Of a DNA stretch of 6,294 nt, positions 1 through 5,542 are shown piece after piece. Below the pieces are notes generated by a model. That model made no database searches and was not told where the DNA came from. It saw nothing but the letters and a program-made list of their open reading frames with translations. Every line of letters starts with the position of its first letter. The first letter of the stretch is position 1. This stretch comes from Methylocapsa sp. (GTDB lineage Bacteria > Pseudomonadota > Alphaproteobacteria > Rhizobiales > Beijerinckiaceae): positions 1-6,294 of the forward strand of contig JAFMSB010000110.1 of the NCBI GenBank assembly GCA_017353815.1. Reading direction: 5' to 3'. Both the position numbers and the translations under genes were made by a program.

Positions 1-26
1 ACTCCGCCTCTTGGAGCTTTCCTGCG

Positions 27-1841
27 ATGGCCATCCGCCGCCTCGATCCCGTCCTTATCGACCGCATAGCGGCGGGCGAGGTCGTCGAGCGGCCCGCCTC
101 TGCCCTCAAGGAGCTTGTCGAGAATGCGCTCGATGCGGGCGCGAGCCGGATCGATATCGCCATCGAAGACGGCGGCAGCCGACTCATTCGCGTCACCGAC
201 GATGGCAGCGGCATGGGGCGGGATGATCTTGAGCTCGCGGTCGAGCGTCATGCGACTTCCAAGCTTCCTTTTGACGATCTTTCCCTGATTGCAACTCTTG
301 GATTTCGCGGCGAGGCCTTGCCGTCAATCGGCTCCGTTGCGCTGCTTGAAATTTCTTCGCGGCCAAAGGGCGTCCCCCATGCATTCTTAATCCGCGTCGA
401 TCAGGGCAGAAAACATCCGGCCACACCTTGCGCGGGACCCGAGGGAACAAAGGTCGAAGTGCATGGTCTTTTTGCCGCGATTCCAGCGCGGCGGAAGTTC
501 TTGCGTGGGAACCGCGCCGAGGCGCGCTCCTGCGCCGATGCCGTTCAGCGCCTGGCGATGGCGCATCCGCATGTACGCTTTACCTTCACGAGCGCCGAGA
601 CCGCAGGCTTCGATTATGTCCCTGCCCGGGTCGAAGATGCTGTTCTCGCAAGGATCGCCGAGGTGCTTGGCGCAGAGTTTCGCGTCAACACGCTCCGCGT
701 CGAGGCGGAGCGGGACGGCTTCCGCCTCCAAGGCTTTGCCGGCCTCCCGACCTGGCACAGAGCGAATGCAGCAGCGCAATATCTCTTTATCAATGGGCGT
801 CCAGTCCGCGACAAGCTTTTAGCGGGTGCCGTTCGCGCGGCCTATATGGATTATCTGCCGCATGGCCGCCACCCCGCGCTCGCTCTCTTTGTCGAATGCG
901 GCCCGCGCGAGGTCGATGTCAATGTGCATCCGGCGAAAGCCGAGGTCCGCTTTCGCGATCCGGGCCTCGTGCGCGGGCTTCTTATTGGCGCCCTCAAACA
1001 AAGCTTGCAAAAGGCGCTCCACCGGGCAACCCCGGCTCATGGCAGGAGCGTGAGCTCGTATTTAACGGGGCGTATGAACCGGGCCGCCGAAGGACATTAC
1101 GCCTCGCCCGCTGCCGGCCTGGACTTGCAGAAATTGCCCGCGTTTCCCGGTTTTGCCGAGGGCGGCGCACCGTTTTGTAATGATGGTGCTTGCCTTGGCG
1201 AGACGCTTGCGGCCGACACAAGGGCGCATGACGAAGAGTCCGCGGCACGCGATCTCGATGCGCCACTTGGCACAGCACGCGCCCAAATCCATGGTTGTTA
1301 TATAATCGCGCAAACACGGGATGGAATCGTCATCGTCGATCAGCACGCTGCGCATGAGCGGATCGTTTATGAGGCGATGAAGAATGCGCGCGCGGGCAAA
1401 ACCATCGCGCGCCAAGCGCTTCTCATTCCGGCAATTGTAGAGCTTGACCGGCGCGACGCTGAACGGATCGCGGATGCGAGCGGGCTTCTTGCGGATCTCG
1501 GCCTTATGGTTGAACCCTTTGGCCCCGGCGCCATCGCCGTCTATGAAATGCCCGCGCTCCTCGATAGCGGCGATGCGGCGGGCCTCATCCGCGATCTCGC
1601 CGCGGCGCTAGCTGAGGACGAGCGCTCCGTAGCTCCGCTCGAGCAGCGGCTCGATCATGTTTTGGCAACCATGGCTTGCCACGGCTCGGTGCGCTCGGGC
1701 CGAAGGCTCGGGGCGCAAGAAATGAATGCCTTATTGCGCGAGATGGAACGCACTCCGGGCTCCGGCCAATGCAATCATGGGCGCCCGGTCTATGCCGAGT
1801 TGAAACTTAGCGACATCGAAAAGCTCTTTGGGCGGAAGTAG
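27..1841 (+). CDS. mutL: DNA mismatch repair protein MutL (endonuclease-type)
   Basis: MutL acts after MutS recognises a mismatch and, in bacteria without MutH, nicks the strand to be repaired. The 604-residue product has the whole family layout. The N-terminal GHKL ATPase carries KELVENALDAG at about 28-38 (E29 and N33), TDDGSGM at 57-63 and GFRGEAL at 92-98. The transducer domain ends with VDVNVHPAK near 297-304, followed by a low-conservation linker at about 335-415. The C-terminal domain carries DQHAAHERIVYE (438-449), matching the DQHA(X)2E(X)4E metal-binding nuclease motif, plus ACHGSVRSG (550-558) and QCNHGRP (581-587). It is therefore of the nuclease-proficient type, unlike E. coli MutL. 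The ATG at 27 has a GGAG at 13-16, a suitable distance upstream, and matches the usual family N-terminus. The gene appears intact. Its promoter lies outside the window, and no convincing terminator follows the stop codon. Confidence 0.97.
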   Translation: MAIRRLDPVLIDRIAAGEVVERPASALKELVENALDAGASRIDIAIEDGGSRLIRVTDDGSGMGRDDLELAVERHATSKLPFDDLSLIATLGFRGEALPSIGSVALLEISSRPKGVPHAFLIRVDQGRKHPATPCAGPEGTKVEVHGLFAAIPARRKFLRGNRAEARSCADAVQRLAMAHPHVRFTFTSAETAGFDYVPARVEDAVLARIAEVLGAEFRVNTLRVEAERDGFRLQGFAGLPTWHRANAAAQYLFINGRPVRDKLLAGAVRAAYMDYLPHGRHPALALFVECGPREVDVNVHPAKAEVRFRDPGLVRGLLIGALKQSLQKALHRATPAHGRSVSSYLTGRMNRAAEGHYASPAAGLDLQKLPAFPGFAEGGAPFCNDGACLGETLAADTRAHDEESAARDLDAPLGTARAQIHGCYIIAQTRDGIVIVDQHAAHERIVYEAMKNARAGKTIARQALLIPAIVELDRRDAERIADASGLLADLGLMVEPFGPGAIAVYEMPALLDSGDAAGLIRDLAAALAEDERSVAPLEQRLDHVLATMACHGSVRSGRRLGAQEMNALLREMERTPGSGQCNHGRPVYAELKLSDIEKLFGRK

Positions 1842-1877
1842 CCGAGCCCGCAAACAGCCGGAATCGGACTATGACTC

Positions 1878-1894
1878 GCCGGATTCGAACCGGT
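1878..1894 (-). other. tRNA T-arm-like motif (possible attachment-site remnant)
   Basis: On the minus strand this reads ACCGGTTCGAATCCGGC, which has the GGTTCGAATCC core of a tRNA T-arm: four stem pairs (CCGG/CCGG) around the seven-base loop TTCGAAT. No complete tRNA is present. The bases after it (GAGTCATAG) give no CCA end, and about 70 bases upstream I find no matching acceptor 5' strand, D-arm or anticodon arm. It lies between the mutL stop and the resolvase remnant, where a tRNA 3'-end copy left by a tRNA-targeting element could sit. CCGG-flanked TTCGAA can also arise by chance in GC-rich DNA, so this is a weak call. Confidence 0.25.
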
Positions 1895-1934
1895 GCGTTC
1901 CACAGCGCCCAAACTATTCCCGGCTCGTTACGTC

Positions 1935-2337
1935 CTAACTTAATCGACATAACGGCTCTCTCAGGTGTTCGCCTAAAGGTGTGAGCCGTGAAATCGTCCA
2001 GCCGCTCACGTTGTAAGAACGGCCAATTTCCGCAAGCGTCTTCACCATGATCGCCGCGTCGGATCGCCTCGCACTTCTGGTGTTCGGTGAGCGTCGGCTT
2101 GCGGCCCAGCCCGACGCCTTTCGCCTTGGCGCGCTCGCGGCCCTCGCTCGTGCGGGCGCGGATTAACTCGCGCTCGAACTCGGCAAGCCCGCCTAGCACG
2201 CTTAGCATCAAGCGCCAGTGCGCGGTCATCGTGTCGGCCCATGTGTCGCCAAGCGAACGAAAGCCCGCGCCCTTGTCCGCGACTGCCGCAAGCGTGTTGA
2301 GACGATCGCGGGTCGAGCGCGCCACCCGGTCGAGCCG
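1935..2337 (-). pseudogene. Serine resolvase/invertase remnant (5'-truncated, frameshifted)
   Basis: This is the decayed C-terminal part of a Tn3-type serine recombinase. Minus-strand translation gives RLDRVARSTRDRLNTL, then DKGAGFRSLGDTWADT, LSVLGGLAEFERELIRART and GRERAKAKGVGLGRKPTL, the hallmark order of resolvase helix E and the DNA-binding arm. The reading frame then breaks: removing the base at 2040 restores DHGETLAEIGRSYNVSGWTISRL, the expected C-terminal helix-turn-helix. In that restored frame translation ends at a TAG at 1935-1937. Upstream, homology stops at about 2337 and an in-frame stop follows shortly before it, so the N-terminal catalytic domain with its nucleophilic serine (roughly the first 75 residues of a protein usually about 190-200 long) is missing. 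It should be inactive. It runs opposite to all other genes in the window and is best read as the scar of a transposon or plasmid-derived insertion. Only the frameshift could be a sequencing error; the truncation could not. Confidence 0.9.
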
Positions 2338-2400
2338 CGCGCAACCTCGACGCTCCGGCCGACTGTGCGGCGATTCTCCACGTCATTTTTGCACAAAAAA

Positions 2401-2550
2401 GCGCTAGTTTTCAAGGGCTCGGTTTTGAGCGCGCAGAGCTCATGCGCCGTCTCCAAGATTGCCGAAAAGCAGTCCCACGAACTCGGCGATATATCCACTT
2501 TGGCGGATCCCGCAGTTGTCGAAGATTTGATGCGCACGAGAATTGATTAA
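2401..2550 (+). pseudogene. Possible 3' fragment of an unidentified gene
   Basis: The last part of an open frame that ends at the TAA 2548-2550 reads like a real protein tail, with peptides such as AVSKIAEKQSHELGDIS and TLADPAVVEDLMRTRID. It is hydrophilic, rich in acidic and basic residues, and its codons start mostly with purines, as in true genes. Upstream the same frame runs into sequence antisense to the resolvase remnant, so any original 5' part has been lost or replaced. No start codon with a ribosome-binding site is visible and I do not recognise the family. It may be the tail of a gene cut by the insertion that brought the resolvase, or a chance open frame. Confidence 0.25.
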
Positions 2551-2561
2551 CTCCAGTTAAC
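2547..2561. promoter_or_regulatory. TTAAC direct repeat, candidate response-regulator site
   Basis: Two copies of TTAAC begin at 2547 and 2557, exactly 10 bases apart, so both face the same side of the helix. The arrangement resembles alphaproteobacterial CtrA-type sites, but the consensus for those is TTAA-N7-TTAA and here the spacer between TTAA halves is six. It lies about 160 bases before the transpeptidase start. A regulatory role is inference. Confidence 0.25.
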
Positions 2562-2642
2562 ACCTACATGCCCCGTCTACGGCTGATGCTGCAAAGTAAC
2601 CAAAAGCTAACTAAACCTAAAGATTGCGGTTCGCCGTAACAT

Positions 2643-2671
2643 AACCTTTGGCATTGGTAAACCAAAGGGTT
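2643..2671. repeat. Inverted repeat upstream of L,D-transpeptidase gene
   Basis: The arms AACCTTTGG (2643-2651) and CCAAAGGGTT (2662-2671) pair with one bulged G around a 10-base loop. A loose promoter match, TTGGCA at 2648-2653 and TGTTAG at 2671-2676 with a 17-base gap, overlaps it; the -10 part matches poorly. The repeat could be an operator over a promoter or a leader hairpin about 50 bases before the start codon. No T-run follows, so it is not an intrinsic terminator. Confidence 0.35.
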
Positions 2672-2720
2672 GTTAGTTCTGTCTCCTGTCGTCTTATCCA
2701 AGTATTCGATGGGGGTGCTA

Positions 2721-3305
2721 ATGAATAAACATTGCAACAACGTTTACCGCGAGGGAAACGTTAAGTCTCTCGCTAAAGCTTTCCTGATTATCCCGGGTAT
2801 CCAGTCCGCTATAGGCCTCGCCGCCGGCGTGGCGGCCTTGCTGATCGCCTCTGGCACAATGGCGCGGGAATTCGTTTCGTTTCCGCAAAATTATCCAAGC
2901 GGCACGATCATCATCAAGCAGAGCGAGCGCAAGCTCTATTTCACAACCGGGCCCGGAACAGCCGTGCGTTACCCGATCGCTATCGGCCGCGCCGGAAAGG
3001 CCTGGCAGGGCGAGACCTATGTTCAGGGCAAATATATTCGCCCTGCCTGGGAGGCGCCCTGGGTCGTGCGCCAGGATCATCCGCAATTCTCCCATGTCAT
3101 TCCCGGCGGGTCGCTGCACAATCCGATGGGCGCGGCGGCAATCACCCTCGGCCTTTCCGAAGTTGCCATCCATGGCACAACGGCGGGTATGAGACGATCC
3201 GTCGGAACCGCCGCTTCTTATGGCTGCATAAGGATGTACAACGAAGACGTCGTCGATCTCTTCCGGAGGGTGTCAATCGGCACCCGGGTCGTGGCCATTC
3301 CTTAG
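2721..3305 (+). CDS. L,D-transpeptidase (ErfK/YbiS/YcfS/YnhG, YkuD domain)
   Basis: This family forms 3-3 cross-links in peptidoglycan or attaches proteins to it, acting on the periplasmic side of the membrane. The start was set at the ATG 2721 because GGGGG at 2711-2715 lies five bases before it; in-frame starts at 2670 and 2709 lack such a site. The resulting protein has 194 residues. Residues 20-48 form a hydrophobic stretch ending SGTMA, consistent with a signal peptide cleaved before REF or with a membrane anchor. The YkuD domain spans about 60-194: the strands around GTIIIKQSERKLYF (61-74) start the domain, HGT at 151-153 supplies the catalytic-site His, and SYGCIRM at 166-172 carries the nucleophile Cys169 and the conserved Arg171. 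The size is normal for the single-domain ErfK type. It stands alone, with long spacers on both sides and no partner gene visible. The specific role (3-3 cross-linking or protein anchoring) cannot be told from sequence. Confidence 0.93.
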   Translation: MNKHCNNVYREGNVKSLAKAFLIIPGIQSAIGLAAGVAALLIASGTMAREFVSFPQNYPSGTIIIKQSERKLYFTTGPGTAVRYPIAIGRAGKAWQGETYVQGKYIRPAWEAPWVVRQDHPQFSHVIPGGSLHNPMGAAAITLGLSEVAIHGTTAGMRRSVGTAASYGCIRMYNEDVVDLFRRVSIGTRVVAIP

Positions 3306-3469
3306 CCTTAATTGCGGCCAAGTATTAGTCTCGGGATACGATAGTGGCGTTTTTCCCGGTGCGGATATGACCCTCGCCGGGAACCAGCTTTGTGCCGGGC
3401 CAGGCCCCGGCCCGCGATGCCGCCAGGAAGCTAACTCATCCGGGGGGCCGGCGGCGCCGGGCTGCGGCA

Positions 3470-3525
3470 CTTGCAAGTTGCTAGCAAGGCGCATCCCGCG
3501 GGCACAAGTTACATCGAACTTGCCC
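3470..3525. promoter_or_regulatory. Palindrome cluster, candidate operator for the ACP operon
   Basis: Three palindromic elements lie close together: CTTGCAAG (3470-3477), TTGCTAGCAA (3478-3487), and the inverted repeat CAAGTT-N6-AACTTG (3505-3522). The last can extend, past a two-base bulge, with GGG 3500-3502 and CCC 3523-3525. The half-site CAAGTT also occurs at 3474-3479, 31 bases before the second copy, about three helical turns. This layout is typical of a dimeric repressor or activator site upstream of an operon. No regulator gene is in the window, so the binder is unknown. Confidence 0.35.
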
Positions 3526-3557
3526 GGAATGCTCCGGCTGCGGTAGGCTCGCGCATT

Positions 3558-3580
3558 GCCTTGCGCGCCGGCGGCAAGGC
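3558..3580. repeat. Perfect 7-bp inverted repeat just before the ACP ribosome-binding site
   Basis: GCCTTGC (3558-3564) and GCAAGGC (3574-3580) are perfect complements around a nine-base GC-rich loop. The hairpin would end 12 bases before the AGGAG that serves the ACP gene. It could be an operator or a leader hairpin influencing translation. No T-run follows, so it should not terminate transcription. Confidence 0.4.
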
Positions 3581-3592
3581 TTACACTCTCGC

Positions 3593-3597
3593 AGGAG
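3593..3597 (+). promoter_or_regulatory. Ribosome-binding site that decides the TTG start of the ACP gene
   Basis: AGGAG lies seven bases before the TTG at 3605 and is the only strong Shine-Dalgarno sequence at the head of the operon. No ATG or GTG in the ACP frame offers a better-placed start: the first in-frame ATG falls at codon 24, inside the conserved first helix region. This supports a rare TTG start. Confidence 0.75.
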
Positions 3598-3604
3598 CCA
3601 CAGG

Positions 3605-3886
3605 TTGGATACAACAGCCCTCGAACAGCCCGAGCTTGCGAACCAGATCATTGATGTCATCGTCAAAGAGGGGATGGTCGACCGGGAAAAAGCCACACTG
3701 GATGCAACCATCGAAAGCCTCGATCTCAAATCGATCGACATCGTGATGATATTGACGGCCATCGAAGAAAAATTCGATGTCTATATTCCGATGGATGGCC
3801 CTTTCCATGAGGCAAAGAACGTTGGCGATCTGATCAACGCCATCGCCGCCCATATTACCCGGGAAAAATCCAAGCCGAATGCCTAA
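3605..3886 (+). CDS. Acyl carrier protein (specialised type)
   Basis: A 93-residue acidic helical protein of the phosphopantetheine-binding family, which carries growing acyl chains as thioesters on a Ser-linked prosthetic arm. The carrier site is at LDLKSIDIVMIL (39-50): Ser43 is followed by IDIV, matching the S-L-D-x-V pattern, but the usual Asp before the serine is replaced by Lys42. Helix III and the C-terminal helix follow (EEKFDVYIP 54-62; NVGDLINAIAAHI 72-84). Length is close to housekeeping AcpP (about 78) plus short extensions, and close to NodF-type carriers (about 93). It starts with TTG behind a good ribosome-binding site and its end overlaps the next gene by eight bases, so it should be co-translated with the ketosynthase. 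It is unlikely to be the housekeeping AcpP because of its divergent sequence and neighbours. The attached chain is unknown. Confidence 0.9.
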   Translation: MDTTALEQPELANQIIDVIVKEGMVDREKATLDATIESLDLKSIDIVMILTAIEEKFDVYIPMDGPFHEAKNVGDLINAIAAHITREKSKPNA

Positions 3887-5102
3887 AGCCCGGCGGATTT
3901 TCGTCACCGGCATGGGCGCCGTTTCCGCTGCCGGAATAGGAGCGGCTGCGCTCTGGCAGGCCGCCCGCAACGGGCGCTCTTGTGTCGGCGAAGCCCAGTT
4001 CCCGCGCCCCTATCGCGGCCGGATAAGACTTGCCGCGCAGGTGCGCGATTTTAATCCCGCTACCCATGTCACCGCCGCCGAGCTCCCCTTTTGTGACCCG
4101 GTCACGCAATATCTTCTCGCTGCCGCCGAGGAAGCTGTGGTTCAAGCCGGGCTGGCGCATGAAAAGCCGATGGGTGTCCGCACGGCCACGATTATCGGAA
4201 CCGGCATTGGCGGCATGCATACTCTCGACGCTGGCCTCCATCTCACCATCGTCGAGCAAGGCCGCCCGGATCCCTTGACCGTCCCGCGGCTCATCCCGAG
4301 CGCCTGCCCGTCCCAGCTTTCGATTCGTTATGGCTGCAACGGGCCATGCTTCGCGGTGGCAAGCGCTTGCTCCTCGGCCAGCCAGGCGATCGGGATCGGC
4401 ACCCAGCTCATCCGCTCCGGCGCCGTCGACCGGGCGATAGTCGGGGGCACCGAGGATTGCGTGACCAACAGCTCGATGCTTGCCTGGGAGGCGTTGCGGG
4501 TTCTCACGCCTGATTTCTGCCGGCCCTTCTCCACGGGCCGCAATGGCATGGTCCTCGGCGCGGGCGCGGCCGTCTTTGTGCTCGAGGAGGAAGAATTCGC
4601 GCGGGCGCGCGGTGCAAAGCCGATCGTCGAAATAGCAGGATACGGGACCTCGACCGACGCGAAGGATCCGGTGCGGCCGGACGTGCTCGGCGCAGCCGCC
4701 TGCATGCTCAATGCGCTTGACGACGCGGCCATCGAGCCCGGGCAGATCGATTATGTTAACGCCCACGGGACGGGAACGACGATCAACGACATCACGGAAT
4801 CTGAGGCTATGGGCCGCGTTTTCGGCAGCCGACTTTCGCAGCTGCCTGTTTCCTCGACAAAACCCATTCATGGCCATGGCCTTGGCGCAGCCGGCGCGCT
4901 CGAGCTTGTCGTGACCATCGGTGCCGTATGCAACAATATTGCACCGCCCACGATCAACTGGCGCGGCGCCGACCCCAAATGCCCGGTCGACCCGGTGCCT
5001 AACGAAGCCCGGACTATGCCGATCCGGTCTGCGCTCAGCAACTCCTTTGCCTTTGGGGGCATCAATGCAAGCCTCATCGTGCGATGTCTAGAGGCGGCAT
5101 GA
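3879..5102 (+). CDS. Beta-ketoacyl-ACP synthase, FabF/NodE-like
   Basis: This enzyme catalyses the decarboxylative Claisen condensation that adds two carbons from malonyl-ACP to an acyl chain. The 407-residue length is normal for the KAS I/II family. The complete Cys-His-His triad is visible: Cys164 in VASACSSASQAIG, His296 in NAHGTGT, and His333 in HGHGLGAAGA, with Lys328 just before. The C-terminal NSFAFGGINASLIV (388-401) is the usual glycine-rich active-site loop. The N-terminus RRIFVTGMGAVSAAG is also typical. With all three residues present it should be a condensing enzyme, not a chain-length factor, which lacks the cysteine. Overlap by eight bases with the ACP gene implies translational coupling and a working pair, an arrangement also known for nodF-nodE. 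Sequence alone does not separate a FabF2-like very-long-chain role, a NodE-like role and an aryl-polyene-like role. The 340-residue open frame on the opposite strand is an antisense shadow. Confidence 0.95.
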   Translation: MPKARRIFVTGMGAVSAAGIGAAALWQAARNGRSCVGEAQFPRPYRGRIRLAAQVRDFNPATHVTAAELPFCDPVTQYLLAAAEEAVVQAGLAHEKPMGVRTATIIGTGIGGMHTLDAGLHLTIVEQGRPDPLTVPRLIPSACPSQLSIRYGCNGPCFAVASACSSASQAIGIGTQLIRSGAVDRAIVGGTEDCVTNSSMLAWEALRVLTPDFCRPFSTGRNGMVLGAGAAVFVLEEEEFARARGAKPIVEIAGYGTSTDAKDPVRPDVLGAAACMLNALDDAAIEPGQIDYVNAHGTGTTINDITESEAMGRVFGSRLSQLPVSSTKPIHGHGLGAAGALELVVTIGAVCNNIAPPTINWRGADPKCPVDPVPNEARTMPIRSALSNSFAFGGINASLIVRCLEAA

Positions 5103-5542
5103 AGGCGCGAAATGGCTGCCCGCAACCGGCGGCCTTCCCTTCCGGACTGGACGAGAGCAGCGAGCCGTTTTTCCTGCCGCCTCTCCAGGTCATAATCACG
5201 GCAGAAGAAGTCTCGGGCTTTGCGCGCGCCATTTGTGCTGAGAATGGCAACGGCCGGGTGCCGCTTACCTTTCCTATCCGGTGGCTTGCCCTCCCTTCTG
5301 TTCACGATTGGCTGTTGCAGTTAATTGGCAGGGGATATTTGCCGGTTCATGAAGCCCAAAATTTTATCTTTGAGCGCGAACTCGAGATGATGGCCGAGTA
5401 CATTCTCCGCATCGAGGCAAAGCAAATCTCTGCCCCTGCCCGGCTGACTTTGGCGATGTCGATCTCGACGCCGGAAGGCGACCTCTGCGCGATATGCGAA
5501 GCCGTGCTGCGGCTTGTGCCCTTAGACCCGGGCGCCGGATGA
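5099..5542 (+). CDS. Hotdog-fold protein, MaoC N-terminal/FAS1-like dehydratase type
   Basis: The start was set at the ATG 5099, which overlaps the ketosynthase stop as ATGA with AGAGG at 5090-5094; an in-frame ATG at 5084 has no ribosome-binding site. The product has 147 residues. ITAEEVSGFARAICAENG (33-50) followed by VPLTFPIRWL (54-63) and PVHEAQNFIFERELE (82-96) matches the pattern of the MaoC N-terminal, FAS1-like dehydratase family: a long helix, a P-x-TFP turn, an H-x-x-Q-x-F strand, then an R-x-L strand. I do not see the D-x-N-P-x-H catalytic signature. Proteins of this type often serve as the non-catalytic half of a two-part hotdog dehydratase, as HadA or HadC do with HadB. The next gene carries the catalytic signature and overlaps by four bases, so a heterodimeric 3-hydroxyacyl-ACP dehydratase is plausible. 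That is inference; a standalone thioesterase-like hotdog cannot be excluded. Confidence 0.7.
   Translation: MKARNGCPQPAAFPSGLDESSEPFFLPPLQVIITAEEVSGFARAICAENGNGRVPLTFPIRWLALPSVHDWLLQLIGRGYLPVHEAQNFIFERELEMMAEYILRIEAKQISAPARLTLAMSISTPEGDLCAICEAVLRLVPLDPGAG

Larger units (their letters stand above)
2338..2720. other. Non-genic stretch between resolvase remnant and transpeptidase gene
   Basis: There is no convincing intact gene here. The left part (to about 2400) is sequence beyond the break in the resolvase and includes a small A/T palindrome, TTTTTG-CA-CAAAAA, at 2386-2399. The middle (about 2401-2550) may hold a gene fragment, listed separately. From about 2541 to 2700 the composition becomes clearly AT-richer than the neighbouring genes, with many TAAC/TAAA words (for example CTAACTAAACCTAAAG at 2607-2622), as expected for a promoter and leader region of the L,D-transpeptidase gene. 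A short 23-codon reading frame from the ATG at 2568 has no ribosome-binding site and was not called. Confidence 0.6.
3306..3604. other. Gene-free spacer rich in inverted repeats
   Basis: This 299-base spacer separates the transpeptidase gene from the ACP operon and contains no believable gene; open frames crossing it have no family resemblance. Its left half holds two GC-rich potential hairpins: TTCCCGG (3353-3359) with CCGGGAA (3377-3383), and GCCGGG (3394-3399) with CCCGGC (3406-3411). Neither is followed by a T-run, so neither is a classical terminator in either direction, although they could slow transcription leaving the transpeptidase gene. The right half carries the palindromes listed separately. 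I see no strong -35/-10 pair for the operon; the promoter is presumably here but cannot be placed. Confidence 0.6.

Noticed and set aside
428..1180. 250-residue plus-strand open frame inside mutL
   Set aside because: It overlaps mutL in another frame, is rich in Arg, Ser and Cys, and has no family resemblance.
1870..1950. Complete tRNA gene on the minus strand
   Set aside because: Only a T-arm-like segment is present; no acceptor stem pairing, anticodon arm, D-arm or CCA could be found.
2042..2386. Minus-strand open frame overlapping the resolvase remnant
   Set aside because: It is a shifted reading of the same resolvase DNA; the resolvase motifs are in the other frame.
2386..2399. TTTTTG-CA-CAAAAA palindrome as a terminator or recombination site
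   Set aside because: A two-base centre cannot form a hairpin loop, there is no GC stem, and no second copy is seen in the window; a low-complexity coincidence is as likely.
2670..2720. Upstream starts (TTG 2670, ATG 2709) for the L,D-transpeptidase
   Set aside because: Neither has a ribosome-binding site, whereas the ATG at 2721 has GGGGG five bases upstream and gives a normal signal-anchor N-terminus.
3353..3383. Hairpin TTCCCGG/CCGGGAA as a terminator for the transpeptidase gene
   Set aside because: The T-run lies before the stem on the plus strand and becomes an A-run after it on the minus strand, so it fits an intrinsic terminator in neither direction.
3855..4877. 340-residue open frame on the minus strand
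   Set aside because: It lies wholly antisense to the ketosynthase gene, which has all catalytic motifs; the minus-strand product has no recognisable domain and an arginine/glycine-rich composition typical of GC-rich shadow frames.
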